DNA from: Acidobacteriota bacterium
Lineage (GTDB): Bacteria; Actinomycetota; Acidimicrobiia; Spongiisociales; UBA5794
Direction of reading: 5' to 3'
NCBI GenBank assembly: GCA_004356175.1
Contig: SMXV01000027.1
Coordinates: 1 to 9,288, forward strand
Length of the DNA: 9,288 bases
The stretch's first letter is position 1. Each line of letters opens with the position of its first letter. Shown here piece after piece: positions 1 through 6,441 of the stretch. A program made the position numbers and the translations under genes. Under the pieces are notes generated by a model. That model was not told where the DNA came from. It did not search any database and worked only from the letters and a program-made list of their open reading frames with translations.

Positions 1-646
1 CCGCGTGGAGCAGCGTCCCTCGATCAAGCATGACGACGAAATTGCATGTGCGTTCAATGTCGCGCAGCACATGGGAAGACAGCACTACGTCAATTCCGAA
101 ACCTCCCAGCCGAACAATCAGGTCAAGCATCTCGTCTCTGCCAGATGGGTCGAGACCCGCCGTAGGCTCGTCAAGGAAGACGACTTCTGGATCGTGCACG
201 ATTGCCTGTGCGAGTTTCGCTCGCTGTTTCATTCCCGTCGAGAAGTCTCCGATGTAGCGGAACCGTTCCTCGTCAAGACCGACGAGCGTGAGCACATCTG
301 AGGCCCGCTGGCGTGCAACACTTGGGGGTAGACCGGCCATGCCGGCAGCGAAGATCAGAAAGTCTGCTGCGGTCTGGTCAAGCGGGAGGCATGCGCCCTC
401 TGGCATGTATCCAACGACGCTGCGAATGTGGATCGTCTCTTCACTGGTATCCATGCCAAGGACCGTCGCTGTGCCAGTTGTTGGGGCGATGATGCCGAGG
501 AGAATCTTGATAAGCGTCGACTTGCCTGCGCCGTTCGCCCCAACGAGGCCCGTCCGACCCCTCGGCACCGCGATGTTGAGCGAATGCAAGGCCGCGACGT
601 TGCCGTAAGCGTGACCGAGGCCGCTTGTCGAGAAGGTTTCACTCAC
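1..646 (-). CDS. ABC transporter ATP-binding protein, ABC-2 exporter type (partial, C-terminus outside window)
   Basis: Nucleotide-binding subunit that would hydrolyse ATP to drive an export-type ABC transporter at the inner face of the membrane. About 215 residues are visible. They contain Walker A (GANGAGKS, about 36-43), a GYMPEG segment at the Q-loop (79-84, with Glu in place of the usual Gln, common in CcmA/NodI-like ATPases), the signature STGMKQ (136-141), Walker B with D-loop (VVFLDEPTAGLDP, 155-167) and the H-loop His (SSH, 190-192). The start is taken as GTG at 646-644 (first residues MSETFSTSGLGHAYG): an in-frame stop lies further upstream with no ATG between, and a TATCGT box ends 6 nt before this GTG. 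The reading frame runs off the left edge, so the C-terminus and the expected permease gene are not seen. It diverges from the membrane protein at 708. The substrate cannot be told. Confidence 0.93.
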   Translation of the reverse strand, partial: MSETFSTSGLGHAYGNVAALHSLNIAVPRGRTGLVGANGAGKSTLIKILLGIIAPTTGTATVLGMDTSEETIHIRSVVGYMPEGACLPLDQTAADFLIFAAGMAGLPPSVARQRASDVLTLVGLDEERFRYIGDFSTGMKQRAKLAQAIVHDPEVVFLDEPTAGLDPSGRDEMLDLIVRLGGFGIDVVLSSHVLRDIERTCNFVVMLDRGTLLHA

Positions 647-652
647 TCGCTC

Positions 653-658
653 ACGATA
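653..658 (-). promoter_or_regulatory. Candidate -10 box for the ABC ATPase gene
   Basis: On the minus strand TATCGT is followed by exactly 6 nt and then the GTG start. No good Shine-Dalgarno sequence precedes the start and no clear -35 hexamer is seen. The spacing would place transcription start at the start codon, giving a leaderless mRNA. This is pattern-based inference. Confidence 0.35.
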
Positions 659-695
659 ACCCGGGCGCAACGCCCACTGCGGTCTCCGGTACCCC

Positions 696-701
696 TACCG
701 T
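696..701 (+). promoter_or_regulatory. Candidate -10 box for the membrane protein gene
   Basis: TACCGT is followed by 6 nt and the ATG at 708. The region just before the ATG has no purine-rich ribosome binding site, which fits a leaderless transcript. The -35 region is not recognisable. The shared divergent gap with the ABC gene is only 61 bp. Confidence 0.35.
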
Positions 702-707
702 CGTGGC

Positions 708-1406
708 ATGGATGTGGTTCTGTCGGTCTTCGGTGCGTTGATAGCAACCGCATTGGCTTGGAAGCTGTATCGGTCGTGGTCGAACAACAGGCGCTTGCAC
801 GCAGAGGTCTGGGCGATTGCCTTCGGCGCATACGCGATCGCTACGTGGGCACTGGCGGTTGGCCTCGCACTCGGGTGGACATCAGTGGGATTCCGAGTGT
901 TCTACTTTCTCGGAGCAATCGCGAACATCTCGCTCCTCGGTCTGGGCTCGGTTGCGCTGTGGAAGCGGTCTGTGGCGTCGGCGCTGAGGCCGATTGTCAG
1001 TCTCTGGCTCGTGTTCGGTTTCTTTGCGACGTTCTTCTCTCCCTTTGCTTCGCCCCTTGCGGAATCCGAAGTTCCGGTCGGCAGCGAGGTGTTCGAGTTC
1101 ACGTTCATGATCGAGGCTCTGACATTGCCCGGTCCACGGATGTTTGCAGCGATCTCCGGAGCGATCGGCTCGACGGTGATTATCACACTGTCCGTTGTAT
1201 CGGCGGTCCGGGCATGGAAGTCGAACCGACGTCTCTCCTACGGCAACCTTCTGATCGTCGCCGGCGTCCTCGTCCCCGCCTTCGGTGGCTCCCTCACAGC
1301 CCTCGGCGAGTCCTCAGCCCTCGCAATCTCCCTCGCCCTCGGCATAACCCTCCTCTACCTCGGCTACCAACTAGCCAGCACCTCCCGCCCACCTCAAACT
1401 CCATAG
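708..1406 (+). CDS. Predicted seven-helix integral membrane protein of unknown function
   Basis: A 232-residue, strongly hydrophobic protein that I do not recognise. Seven probable transmembrane helices can be read at about residues 3-20, 34-56, 61-86, 93-113, 145-168, 178-196 and 200-222. Basic stretches (KLYRSWSNNRR after helix 1, RAWKSNRR after helix 5) suggest cytoplasmic loops by the positive-inside rule. A longer, acidic segment lies between helices 4 and 5 (SPLAESEVPVGSEVFEF). No enzymatic motif is visible. It is transcribed divergently from the ABC ATPase, and partnership with it is possible but unsupported; it does not look like a typical six-helix ABC-2 permease. ATG at 708 is chosen because it immediately precedes helix 1 and is preceded by a -10-like box at leaderless spacing. 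Confidence 0.8.
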   Translation: MDVVLSVFGALIATALAWKLYRSWSNNRRLHAEVWAIAFGAYAIATWALAVGLALGWTSVGFRVFYFLGAIANISLLGLGSVALWKRSVASALRPIVSLWLVFGFFATFFSPFASPLAESEVPVGSEVFEFTFMIEALTLPGPRMFAAISGAIGSTVIITLSVVSAVRAWKSNRRLSYGNLLIVAGVLVPAFGGSLTALGESSALAISLALGITLLYLGYQLASTSRPPQTP

Positions 1407-1433
1407 CGCTTCACGCAGTTGGTTTCGAACTGC

Positions 1434-1458
1434 CAAACAACGCCAAGGGCGTTGTTTG
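1434..1458. terminator. Perfect 11-bp hairpin between convergent genes, probable bidirectional terminator
   Basis: CAAACAACGCC (1434-1444), loop AAG, then GGCGTTGTTTG (1448-1458) form an exact inverted repeat. It lies 28 bp after the stop of the membrane protein gene and about 40 bp after the stop of the minus-strand HTH gene, so it could end both transcripts. There is no long U-run after the stem in either direction; the U-rich part is inside the 3' arm. Confidence as an intrinsic terminator is therefore only moderate. Confidence 0.6.
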
Positions 1459-1497
1459 CGAGAGATCCTGCGACCGTCGGAGTTGCCGAGAAGTGCT

Positions 1498-2190
1498 CTA
1501 ACGCGACTTGTTTCTTGCTCGCCAGCCGGTGGTGAGGTAGCGCCAGTAGGTGGTTGTTGGTGGGGGAGTGGTTGGCGCTGGGACCTCCGCTGGTGGTTCC
1601 TCTTCAACCGGCTCCGGTGCACGAGACGGTGGTGGTTCGTCGGTTCGCATCTCGGTTAGGCGCTCGCGCAGGAACTTCACCTCTGTCTCAGCTTTGGCCG
1701 CCCGCTCACGCGCAGTAGCGAGCTGTTGGCCAGCCTCGTGCAGATTGCCGAGTTGGTTGAGCATCTTGTTCCATGCATCGATCGGCACGATCATCGTCCC
1801 AACGGGAACAGCCGACTCCGGCTCAGGTGGATCAACGTGCTCCGCAGCCTGTTCAGATGGTTCATCTTCGGGTTCGTGACCCAACGGCTCGATAGTTCTA
1901 CCCAATTCGTGGGCACGATCGACAACGGCATCGAGGTCGACCATTCGGATTGCGAGGTCGCCATCCGCTTCCAGGTAGGAGGGCAGACCCGCCCTGCGAA
2001 CCCATTTGCGGAGGGTGTTTGTTGGGATGCCGGTGGCCTCTTCTGCCTCGCGCAGAGTTACCCAATGACGAGAGTCGGAGAACGACGCGCTGTACTGCTT
2101 TGTTGTCGGTTTTGGCGGCATCTGTCGATTGCGACCAGACGATCGCATTGCTTCTGTTTCCCAGCGAGTTGTTGCGTCCACGACACGCAT
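1498..2190 (-). CDS. HTH DNA-binding protein with coiled coil and proline-rich tail, candidate BMC operon regulator
   Basis: A 230-residue protein. Residues about 42-97 form a MerR/excisionase/BldC-like helix-turn-helix (WVTLREAEEATGIPTNTLRK, then WVRRAGL and a short wing ending in VDLDAVVDRAHELG). An acidic, Pro/Glu-rich linker follows (100-128), then a coiled coil about 138-182 (QLGNLHEAGQQLATARERAA and on to FLRERL), a Pro/Thr-rich stretch (185-213) and a basic, aromatic C-terminus (YWRYLTTGWRARNKSR). I infer DNA binding from the HTH and oligomerisation from the coiled coil. The gene faces away from the BMC operon across a 70-bp gap, a classic arrangement for a local regulator, but the target is not proven. 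The start is uncertain: ATG at 2190, GTG at 2181 (7 nt after a TAGGAT box) and ATG at 2148 are all in frame and all precede the HTH. Confidence 0.85.
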   Translation of the reverse strand: MRVVDATTRWETEAMRSSGRNRQMPPKPTTKQYSASFSDSRHWVTLREAEEATGIPTNTLRKWVRRAGLPSYLEADGDLAIRMVDLDAVVDRAHELGRTIEPLGHEPEDEPSEQAAEHVDPPEPESAVPVGTMIVPIDAWNKMLNQLGNLHEAGQQLATARERAAKAETEVKFLRERLTEMRTDEPPPSRAPEPVEEEPPAEVPAPTTPPPTTTYWRYLTTGWRARNKSR

Positions 2191-2231
2191 CCTATCGCCA
2201 TGCGGAGCCCCGTGAGGAGCCGCTTGCGTCC

Positions 2232-2237
2232 TACAAT
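2232..2237 (+). promoter_or_regulatory. -10 box of the BMC operon promoter
   Basis: TACAAT is close to the sigma-70/SigA-type -10 consensus and lies 23 nt before the GTG start of the first BMC gene, giving a predicted leader of about 17 nt that still contains a ribosome binding site. No convincing -35 hexamer is found 16-18 nt upstream, so the promoter may depend on an activator. The hexamer GGAGCC occurs twice (2204-2209 and 2216-2221), 12 bp apart, around where a -35 element would sit. Confidence 0.55.
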
Positions 2238-2249
2238 GGCTTCATCTAC

Positions 2250-2254
2250 GGAGA
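2250..2254 (+). promoter_or_regulatory. Ribosome binding site of the first BMC gene
   Basis: GGAGA followed by a 6-nt spacer fixes the GTG at 2261 as the start of the RpiB-like gene. Unlike most flanking genes, this transcript appears to be led. Confidence 0.65.
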
Positions 2255-2260
2255 CAGACG

Positions 2261-2875
2261 GTGACAGCTCGAGATCCCAACATCGAACAGGATGTTCGAC
2301 AGATCGTTCAGCGGGTTCTCGGTGGTCTGCTCGACAGCCCCGACAATGGGTCGCAAGCCACGAACCCACCGGTAGAGCAGCCATCCGAATCTGCTCCTGA
2401 GAGGGACCAAAGGAGCCAGACGGTTGCGGTCGGTGGCGACCACGGAGGATTCGGTCTCAAGGAACGCATCCTGTTCCGACTCTCCGAGCAGGGCGTGACC
2501 GTTGTCGACTGCGGCACCGACTCAACCGATGCCGTTGATTATCCGGACATTGCCGTAGCGGTGGCGCGTACCGTTGCGTCAGGTGAGGCCGATGTTGGCA
2601 TCATCGTCGACGGTGCAGGCATAGGATCGGCAATGGCAGCGAACAAGATTCCTGGCATCAGAGCAGCCCTCTGCTATGACCTGTCCACAGCCCGTAACGC
2701 ACGCGAACACAACCACGCGAACGTGCTGACGCTTGGTGCAGGACTCATCGGAGACGCTCTTGCACTCAGCATCACACAAGAGTTCCTCGCAACTCCCTAC
2801 GGTGGAGGCAGACACGCTGCACGTGTCAAGAAAATTGACGCACTTGACGAGGCACACATGGATCGAACTGGATGA
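2261..2875 (+). CDS. rpiB: BMC-associated RpiB-like sugar-phosphate isomerase with N-terminal encapsulation peptide
   Basis: A 204-residue member of the RpiB/LacAB family, whose known members interconvert ribose 5-phosphate and ribulose 5-phosphate or related sugar phosphates. Residues 8-25 are an amphipathic helix (IEQDVRQIVQRVLGGLLD), followed by a Pro/Ser/Gln-rich linker to about 52; typical RpiB is about 150 residues and lacks this. The RpiB fold follows: GGDHGG (58-63), DYPDIA (93-98), GIIVDGAGIG (113-122), AANKIPGIRAALC (126-138), REHNHAN (148-154) and GGGRH (181-185). By alignment from memory with E. coli RpiB, D60/H61, H150 and R184 match conserved phosphate or substrate residues, but the catalytic Cys66 position is Asp117 and the next Thr is Ala119. 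The fold is clear; the exact substrate is not, and a changed mechanism or substrate is possible. It is first in the operon and its stop overlaps the deoC start by 4 bp. Confidence 0.92.
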   Translation: MTARDPNIEQDVRQIVQRVLGGLLDSPDNGSQATNPPVEQPSESAPERDQRSQTVAVGGDHGGFGLKERILFRLSEQGVTVVDCGTDSTDAVDYPDIAVAVARTVASGEADVGIIVDGAGIGSAMAANKIPGIRAALCYDLSTARNAREHNHANVLTLGAGLIGDALALSITQEFLATPYGGGRHAARVKKIDALDEAHMDRTG

Positions 2876-3720
2876 CAACCGAAAGCGTCTCACACGAACA
2901 GCTCGTTGAGCTGGTGACCCGCGAAGTCCTATCCGCGCTCGCGGAGCGCGCCGACATCTGCGCCAACCCAGAGAAGCTGCGTGAAGTCGTAGCGAACGGT
3001 GCTGACCGTGTGTCCTTCCACGGGCCAGGACAGGACGTTCCTCTCGACCTCGCAAAGTACATTGACCACACACTACTCAGGCCCGACGCAACCGCCGAGG
3101 AGGTTGACGTTCTGTGCGATGAAGCAGTGGAGTACGGATTTGCGTCCGTGTGCATCAACCCATACTGGGTGAAGCGGTCAGCAACTCGCCTCAGAGGATC
3201 CGACGTGAAAGTGTGCACCGTCATTGGCTTTCCGCTCGGCGCGTCAACGTCTGATGCCAAAGCAGCAGAGACCCGCAAGGCTCTTCGCGACGGCGCGCGC
3301 GAGGTCGATATGGTTCTCAACATCGGGGCCCTGAAATCGGGTCAGCACGACGTCGTGCTCAAAGACATCGAGAGAGTTGTCGACGCAGCGCACGAAGTCG
3401 GCGCCGTGACGAAAGTCATTCTCGAAACTGCACTGCTGACAGACGAGGAGAAGGTTATTGCATCGTCGCTGGCTCGAACGGCACACGCAGATTTTGTTAA
3501 GACATCAACAGGCTTCGGCGGTGGCGGGGCCACGGTGTACGACGTTGCGTTGATGCGTGAAACGGTCGGGCCGAACATGGGTGTCAAGGCATCCGGAGGC
3601 GTGCGAACCCTTGAGGACGCGGAGAACATGATTGCGGCAGGCGCGACACGAATAGGGGCATCCGCCGGTATTCAAATCGTCGGGGGAGTCGAAGGAGACG
3701 GTGATGGCGAACGATATTGA
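2872..3720 (+). CDS. deoC: Deoxyribose-phosphate aldolase (DERA) with N-terminal encapsulation peptide
   Basis: Class I aldolase that splits 2-deoxyribose 5-phosphate into acetaldehyde and glyceraldehyde 3-phosphate through a Lys Schiff base. At 282 residues it is longer than the usual 220-260 because of an N-terminal extension of about 55 residues. Residues 7-27 of this form an amphipathic helix (HEQLVELVTREVLSALAERA), the likely targeting signal for the BMC lumen. The catalytic domain starts near YIDHTLLRPDA (63-73). Visible active-site motifs are EVDMVLNIGALKSG (144-157, Asp146), DFVKTSTGF (207-215, Schiff-base Lys210) and GVKASGGVRT (237-246, Lys239). All key residues are present, so activity is expected. 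It starts within an ATGA overlap with the upstream gene and its 3' end overlaps the next shell gene by 17 bp, implying translational coupling. It would supply acetaldehyde to the aldehyde dehydrogenase in the same operon. Confidence 0.96.
   Translation: MTTESVSHEQLVELVTREVLSALAERADICANPEKLREVVANGADRVSFHGPGQDVPLDLAKYIDHTLLRPDATAEEVDVLCDEAVEYGFASVCINPYWVKRSATRLRGSDVKVCTVIGFPLGASTSDAKAAETRKALRDGAREVDMVLNIGALKSGQHDVVLKDIERVVDAAHEVGAVTKVILETALLTDEEKVIASSLARTAHADFVKTSTGFGGGGATVYDVALMRETVGPNMGVKASGGVRTLEDAENMIAAGATRIGASAGIQIVGGVEGDGDGERY
3692..3697 (+). promoter_or_regulatory. Ribosome binding site deciding the BMC-T start
   Basis: AAGGAG lies inside the end of deoC. It is 3 nt from a GTG at 3701 and 6 nt from the ATG at 3704. 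The usual spacing favours ATG 3704 as the start of the shell protein. Confidence 0.6.
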
Positions 3721-4333
3721 ACTGCGGTCCTACGCATTCCTGGACAGTCTCCAGCCGCAGCACGCCGCATTTCTCGGCACGATCTCGCAAGGTTTCCTTC
3801 CTCTTGCGGGCGAGGCGTCGCTCTGGGTCGAGGTAGCTCCAGGAATCGAGATCAATCGGCTCACAGACGTGGCTCTGAAAGCAACATCCGTGACCCCAGG
3901 TATGCAGATCATCGAGCGTGTCTTCGGTCTGCTCGAAGTGCACTCCCCGAGCCAAGCAGAGACGAGAGCGGCAGGGGAGGCAATTCTGTCAGCCCTCGGA
4001 CTCACGGTTGAGGACCGTCTGAAACCCGAAATGCTGTCGAGCCAGCTCATCCGCCGTATCACCGATCACCATGCCCAGCTCATCAACAATATGCGTCACG
4101 GACAGATGATCATTCCCGGCCAAACCTTGTACGTCATGGAGTGCGCCCCAGCTGCGTATGCAGCTCTTGCCGCGAACGAGGCAGAGAAAGCTGCCAACAT
4201 CAACATCCTTGAAGTCCGAGCGTTCGGAGCAGTCGGTCGAATCTACCTCGGAGGCGACGAGAGCGACATGGAGGTCGGTTGGAAGGCAGCTGTTGCTGCT
4301 CTTGAAGGCATTGACGGTCGAGACAGGTCATAA
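3704..4333 (+). CDS. Tandem-domain BMC shell protein (BMC-T, trimeric pseudohexamer)
   Basis: Shell facet protein of 209 residues made of two fused BMC domains, about 5-100 (from IELRSYAFLDSLQPQHAAFL, including LWVEVAPGIEINRLTDVALK) and 105-204 (LSSQLIRRITDHHAQLINNM, IIPGQTLYVMECAPAAYAAL, ending near LEGI). The sequence resembles the double-layer, gated-pore BMC-T group (CsoS1D-like; Haliangium ochraceum BMC-T2/T3) rather than the PduT type; this is from memory and not searched. Such trimers have a large central pore thought to pass bulky substrates or cofactors. The start is set at ATG 3704 from the spacing of AAGGAG; GTG 3701 would add one residue. The gene overlaps the end of deoC by 17 bp and is followed after 29 bp by the BMC-H gene. 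Confidence 0.92.
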   Translation: MANDIELRSYAFLDSLQPQHAAFLGTISQGFLPLAGEASLWVEVAPGIEINRLTDVALKATSVTPGMQIIERVFGLLEVHSPSQAETRAAGEAILSALGLTVEDRLKPEMLSSQLIRRITDHHAQLINNMRHGQMIIPGQTLYVMECAPAAYAALAANEAEKAANINILEVRAFGAVGRIYLGGDESDMEVGWKAAVAALEGIDGRDRS

Positions 4334-4351
4334 TTGGAACAAGGAATCAAC

Positions 4352-4357
4352 AGGAGG
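4352..4357 (+). promoter_or_regulatory. Strong ribosome binding site of the BMC-H gene
   Basis: AGGAGG, 5 nt before the ATG at 4363, is the only full consensus Shine-Dalgarno sequence I see in the operon. It precedes the gene for what is normally the most abundant shell tile. Confidence 0.75.
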
Positions 4358-4362
4358 ATTCG

Positions 4363-4665
4363 ATGTCAGACGCACTTGGAATGATTGAGTGCCGGAGTTT
4401 TGCGGCAATGGTCGAAGCTAGCGATGCAATGGTAAAAGCGGCCAAGGTCGAACTCGTTAGTTACGAGGAGACCGGCGGCGGCTACGTGACAGCCATCATC
4501 CGTGGCGACGTTGCTGCGGTGAAAGCGGCCGTCGACGCAGGTGTTCGCAGTGGTGAGAAGGTTGGCGAGGTCATCGCAACGCACATCATTGCCCGCCCAC
4601 ACGTCAATCTCGATCTTGTACTGCCACTCGGCCGGGCGGACGACGCCCAGGACGCTGTCGGTTGA
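4363..4665 (+). CDS. BMC-H hexameric shell protein (PduA/EutM-like)
   Basis: A single BMC domain of 100 residues, the standard tile that forms hexamers and the flat facets of the shell. ALGMIECRSFAAMVEASDAM (4-23) is the canonical first strand and helix. Lys25 corresponds to the edge lysine at hexamer-hexamer contacts. ETGGG (36-40) is the pore loop, where many homologues have GSG. YVTAIIRGDVAAVKAAVDAG (41-60) and HIIARPH (74-80), with the edge Arg78, complete the fold, and a short acidic tail follows (91-100). It is the only BMC-H gene in the window, so it is presumably the main facet protein. It is preceded by a consensus ribosome binding site, fitting high expression, and followed after 23 bp by BMC-P 1. 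Confidence 0.97.
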   Translation: MSDALGMIECRSFAAMVEASDAMVKAAKVELVSYEETGGGYVTAIIRGDVAAVKAAVDAGVRSGEKVGEVIATHIIARPHVNLDLVLPLGRADDAQDAVG

Positions 4666-4688
4666 CGGCGAGCTGAAGAGGCAGCGAT

Positions 4689-4976
4689 ATGAACCTTGGC
4701 AGAGTCACAGGCACGCTCGTTGCCAGCCAAAAAGAGCCGAGCCTCGAAGGGCTCCCCCTACTCATTGTCCGCACTCTCAGTGCGAACGGCGAACCGAGCG
4801 GTGGGTACGTTGTTGCTGTAGACAGTGTTGGCGCAGGCGTCGGAGAGGTCGTGCTGTACGCGTCAGGCAGCTCGGCGCGCCAGACTGAAGTGACCCGCGA
4901 CAAGCCGTGCGACGCTGTGATTATGGCAATTGTGGATCAATGGGACCTTGACGGCGAGACCGTCTACACGAAGTGA
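4689..4976 (+). CDS. BMC-P 1 pentameric vertex protein (EutN/CcmL family)
   Basis: A 95-residue EutN/CcmL-family protein. Such proteins form pentamers that cap the twelve vertices of the icosahedral shell. Family marks are MNLGRVTGTL at the N-terminus, LEGLPLLIVRTL (19-30), DSVGAGVGEVVLYASGSSAR (45-64) and DAVIMAIVDQWDLDG near the end. The DxVGAGxGE and GSSAR segments are the canonical loop motifs of the family. It sits apart from the other two BMC-P genes, between BMC-H and the aldehyde dehydrogenase, whose ATG follows its stop after a single base. A weak GAAGAGG lies upstream of the ATG. Confidence 0.95.
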   Translation: MNLGRVTGTLVASQKEPSLEGLPLLIVRTLSANGEPSGGYVVAVDSVGAGVGEVVLYASGSSARQTEVTRDKPCDAVIMAIVDQWDLDGETVYTK

Positions 4977-4977
4977 C

Positions 4978-6441
4978 ATGGCTGCACTGACTGAATCCGA
5001 GGTCCGCCAGATCATCGAACGAGTGAAGACTCGCGTCTCAGCAGCTGACATCCCCGGCCAATCGGGTCTTGCAATTGAGGCAGCCGCTGCTGTCTCGAAT
5101 GGAGACGACGAGCTTGGTGACGGCGTCTTTTCGACGATTGACGAAGCGGTCGCTGCGGCGAGCGCGGCGTTTCAGATATATCGCTCAGAGGGACTTGAGG
5201 CCCGCAAGACCCTCATCGAGGCAATCCGGGTGTCGATGCGCGCGGAGAACGAACACCTCGCCTACATGGCGCGTCAGGAGACCGGAATGGGTCGCGCCGA
5301 CGACAAGGTGCTCAAGAACGCGCTGGTCATTGAACGCACTCCTGGTCCTGAAGATCTTGAACCCCAGGTCGTGACAGGCGACCACGGCATGATGGTTACG
5401 GAGTACGCGCCCTACGGAGTGATCGGGGCCATCACGCCAACAACCAACCCGACCTCCACGATCATCAACAACGTGATCGCAACGCTCTCCGCTGGGAACA
5501 CTGTCACATTCAACGTGCATCCAAGCGCCCGCGCCGTGTCGGTCGAGAATATCAAACTCATCAATCGAGCCATCGTCAGTGCCGGCGGTCCAGCCAATCT
5601 TGTCACTTGCATTGCGCGCCCGACCCTCGACTCGGCACAAGCGCTCATGGCGCATCCCGACGTTCCCGTCCTGCTCGTAACGGGTGGTCCTGCCGTTGTG
5701 AAAGCTGCGCTCTCGACCCCGAAGAAAGCCATTGCGGCAGGACCGGGAAACCCGCCCGCAGTTGTGGACGCGACGGCCGACATCGCAAAGGCGGCGAGGG
5801 ACATCGTCAACGGGGCTTCGTTCGACAACAACATCATCTGTGTTGATGAGAAGACAACCATTGTTGTCGACACCGTTGCAGATCGCCTTGTGCAACACAT
5901 GAGCGCCGCAGGCGCCTACCGCCTCAAGGAGCATGAGCTGAAACGGCTCGAGCGGGTCATCTTCAAGGAGATGGGCCCTCCGAACAAGCCGGGCGTCATC
6001 AATGGCGAGTTCATAGGGAAGGACGCTTCGGTGATACTCGCAGAGATCGGCGTCACGGCCCCAGAAGGCACACGATTACTCATCGCTGAGGTGCCAAGGG
6101 AACACAACCTCGTGTGGACGGAGCAGATGATGCCGGTGATGCCCATTGTGCGTGTCAAGGACGTCGACACCGCCATCGACCTTGCTGTCCGTTCCGAACA
6201 TGGCTTCAGGCACACGGCCTCGATTCATTCAACCAACGTCGATGTCATCACGAAGATGGCTCGGGCAATGAACTGCTCGATCTTCGTGGCGAACGGCTCA
6301 AACGTTGCCGGGATCGGTTACGAAGGCGAGGGGTTCACGTCATTCTCAATTGCGAGCCCAACGGGCGAGGGTCTCACCCGGCCTCGAACGTTCTCACGGA
6401 TCCGGCGCGTTACCGTGGTTGGAGCGTTGAATATTGTCTGA
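4978..6441 (+). CDS. CoA-acylating aldehyde dehydrogenase (PduP/EutE-like), BMC cargo
   Basis: Oxidises an aldehyde to acyl-CoA with NAD+ and CoA, the signature enzyme of metabolosomes; acetaldehyde from DeoC is the likely substrate. It has 487 residues. Residues 5-21 (TESEVRQIIERVKTRVS) are an amphipathic encapsulation helix, followed by a linker to about 50. The dehydrogenase domain shows EYAPYGVIGAITPTTNP (142-158), LVTGGPAVVKAA (233-244), AGPGNPPAVVD (254-264), the nucleophile in FDNNIICVDEK (Cys288), the EQMMPVMPI segment (382-390) and a C-terminal oligomerisation part with GEGFTSFSIASPTGEG (449-464). A start 48 nt further upstream is open, but the 16 extra residues lie inside the BMC-P 1 gene; ATG 4978, one base after that gene's stop, puts the helix at the N-terminus as expected. 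The stop overlaps the next gene's TTG start region. Confidence 0.96.
   Translation: MAALTESEVRQIIERVKTRVSAADIPGQSGLAIEAAAAVSNGDDELGDGVFSTIDEAVAAASAAFQIYRSEGLEARKTLIEAIRVSMRAENEHLAYMARQETGMGRADDKVLKNALVIERTPGPEDLEPQVVTGDHGMMVTEYAPYGVIGAITPTTNPTSTIINNVIATLSAGNTVTFNVHPSARAVSVENIKLINRAIVSAGGPANLVTCIARPTLDSAQALMAHPDVPVLLVTGGPAVVKAALSTPKKAIAAGPGNPPAVVDATADIAKAARDIVNGASFDNNIICVDEKTTIVVDTVADRLVQHMSAAGAYRLKEHELKRLERVIFKEMGPPNKPGVINGEFIGKDASVILAEIGVTAPEGTRLLIAEVPREHNLVWTEQMMPVMPIVRVKDVDTAIDLAVRSEHGFRHTASIHSTNVDVITKMARAMNCSIFVANGSNVAGIGYEGEGFTSFSIASPTGEGLTRPRTFSRIRRVTVVGALNIV

Noticed and set aside
428..1501. A 357-codon open frame on the plus strand spanning the ABC gene and the membrane protein gene
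   Set aside because: It crosses two genes supported by clear motifs and hydrophobic helices in other frames, and its translation is Arg/Pro-rich without any domain. It is a shadow frame of high-GC coding DNA.
4930..4977. A longer start for the aldehyde dehydrogenase, adding 16 residues
   Set aside because: The extra codons lie inside BMC-P 1, and the added residues would precede the amphipathic encapsulation helix, which is expected at the N-terminus. ATG 4978 fits better.
5185..5934. A 249-codon antisense open frame inside the aldehyde dehydrogenase gene
   Set aside because: The plus-strand protein there is an unmistakable aldehyde dehydrogenase; the antisense product is rich in Arg, His and Cys with no recognisable fold.
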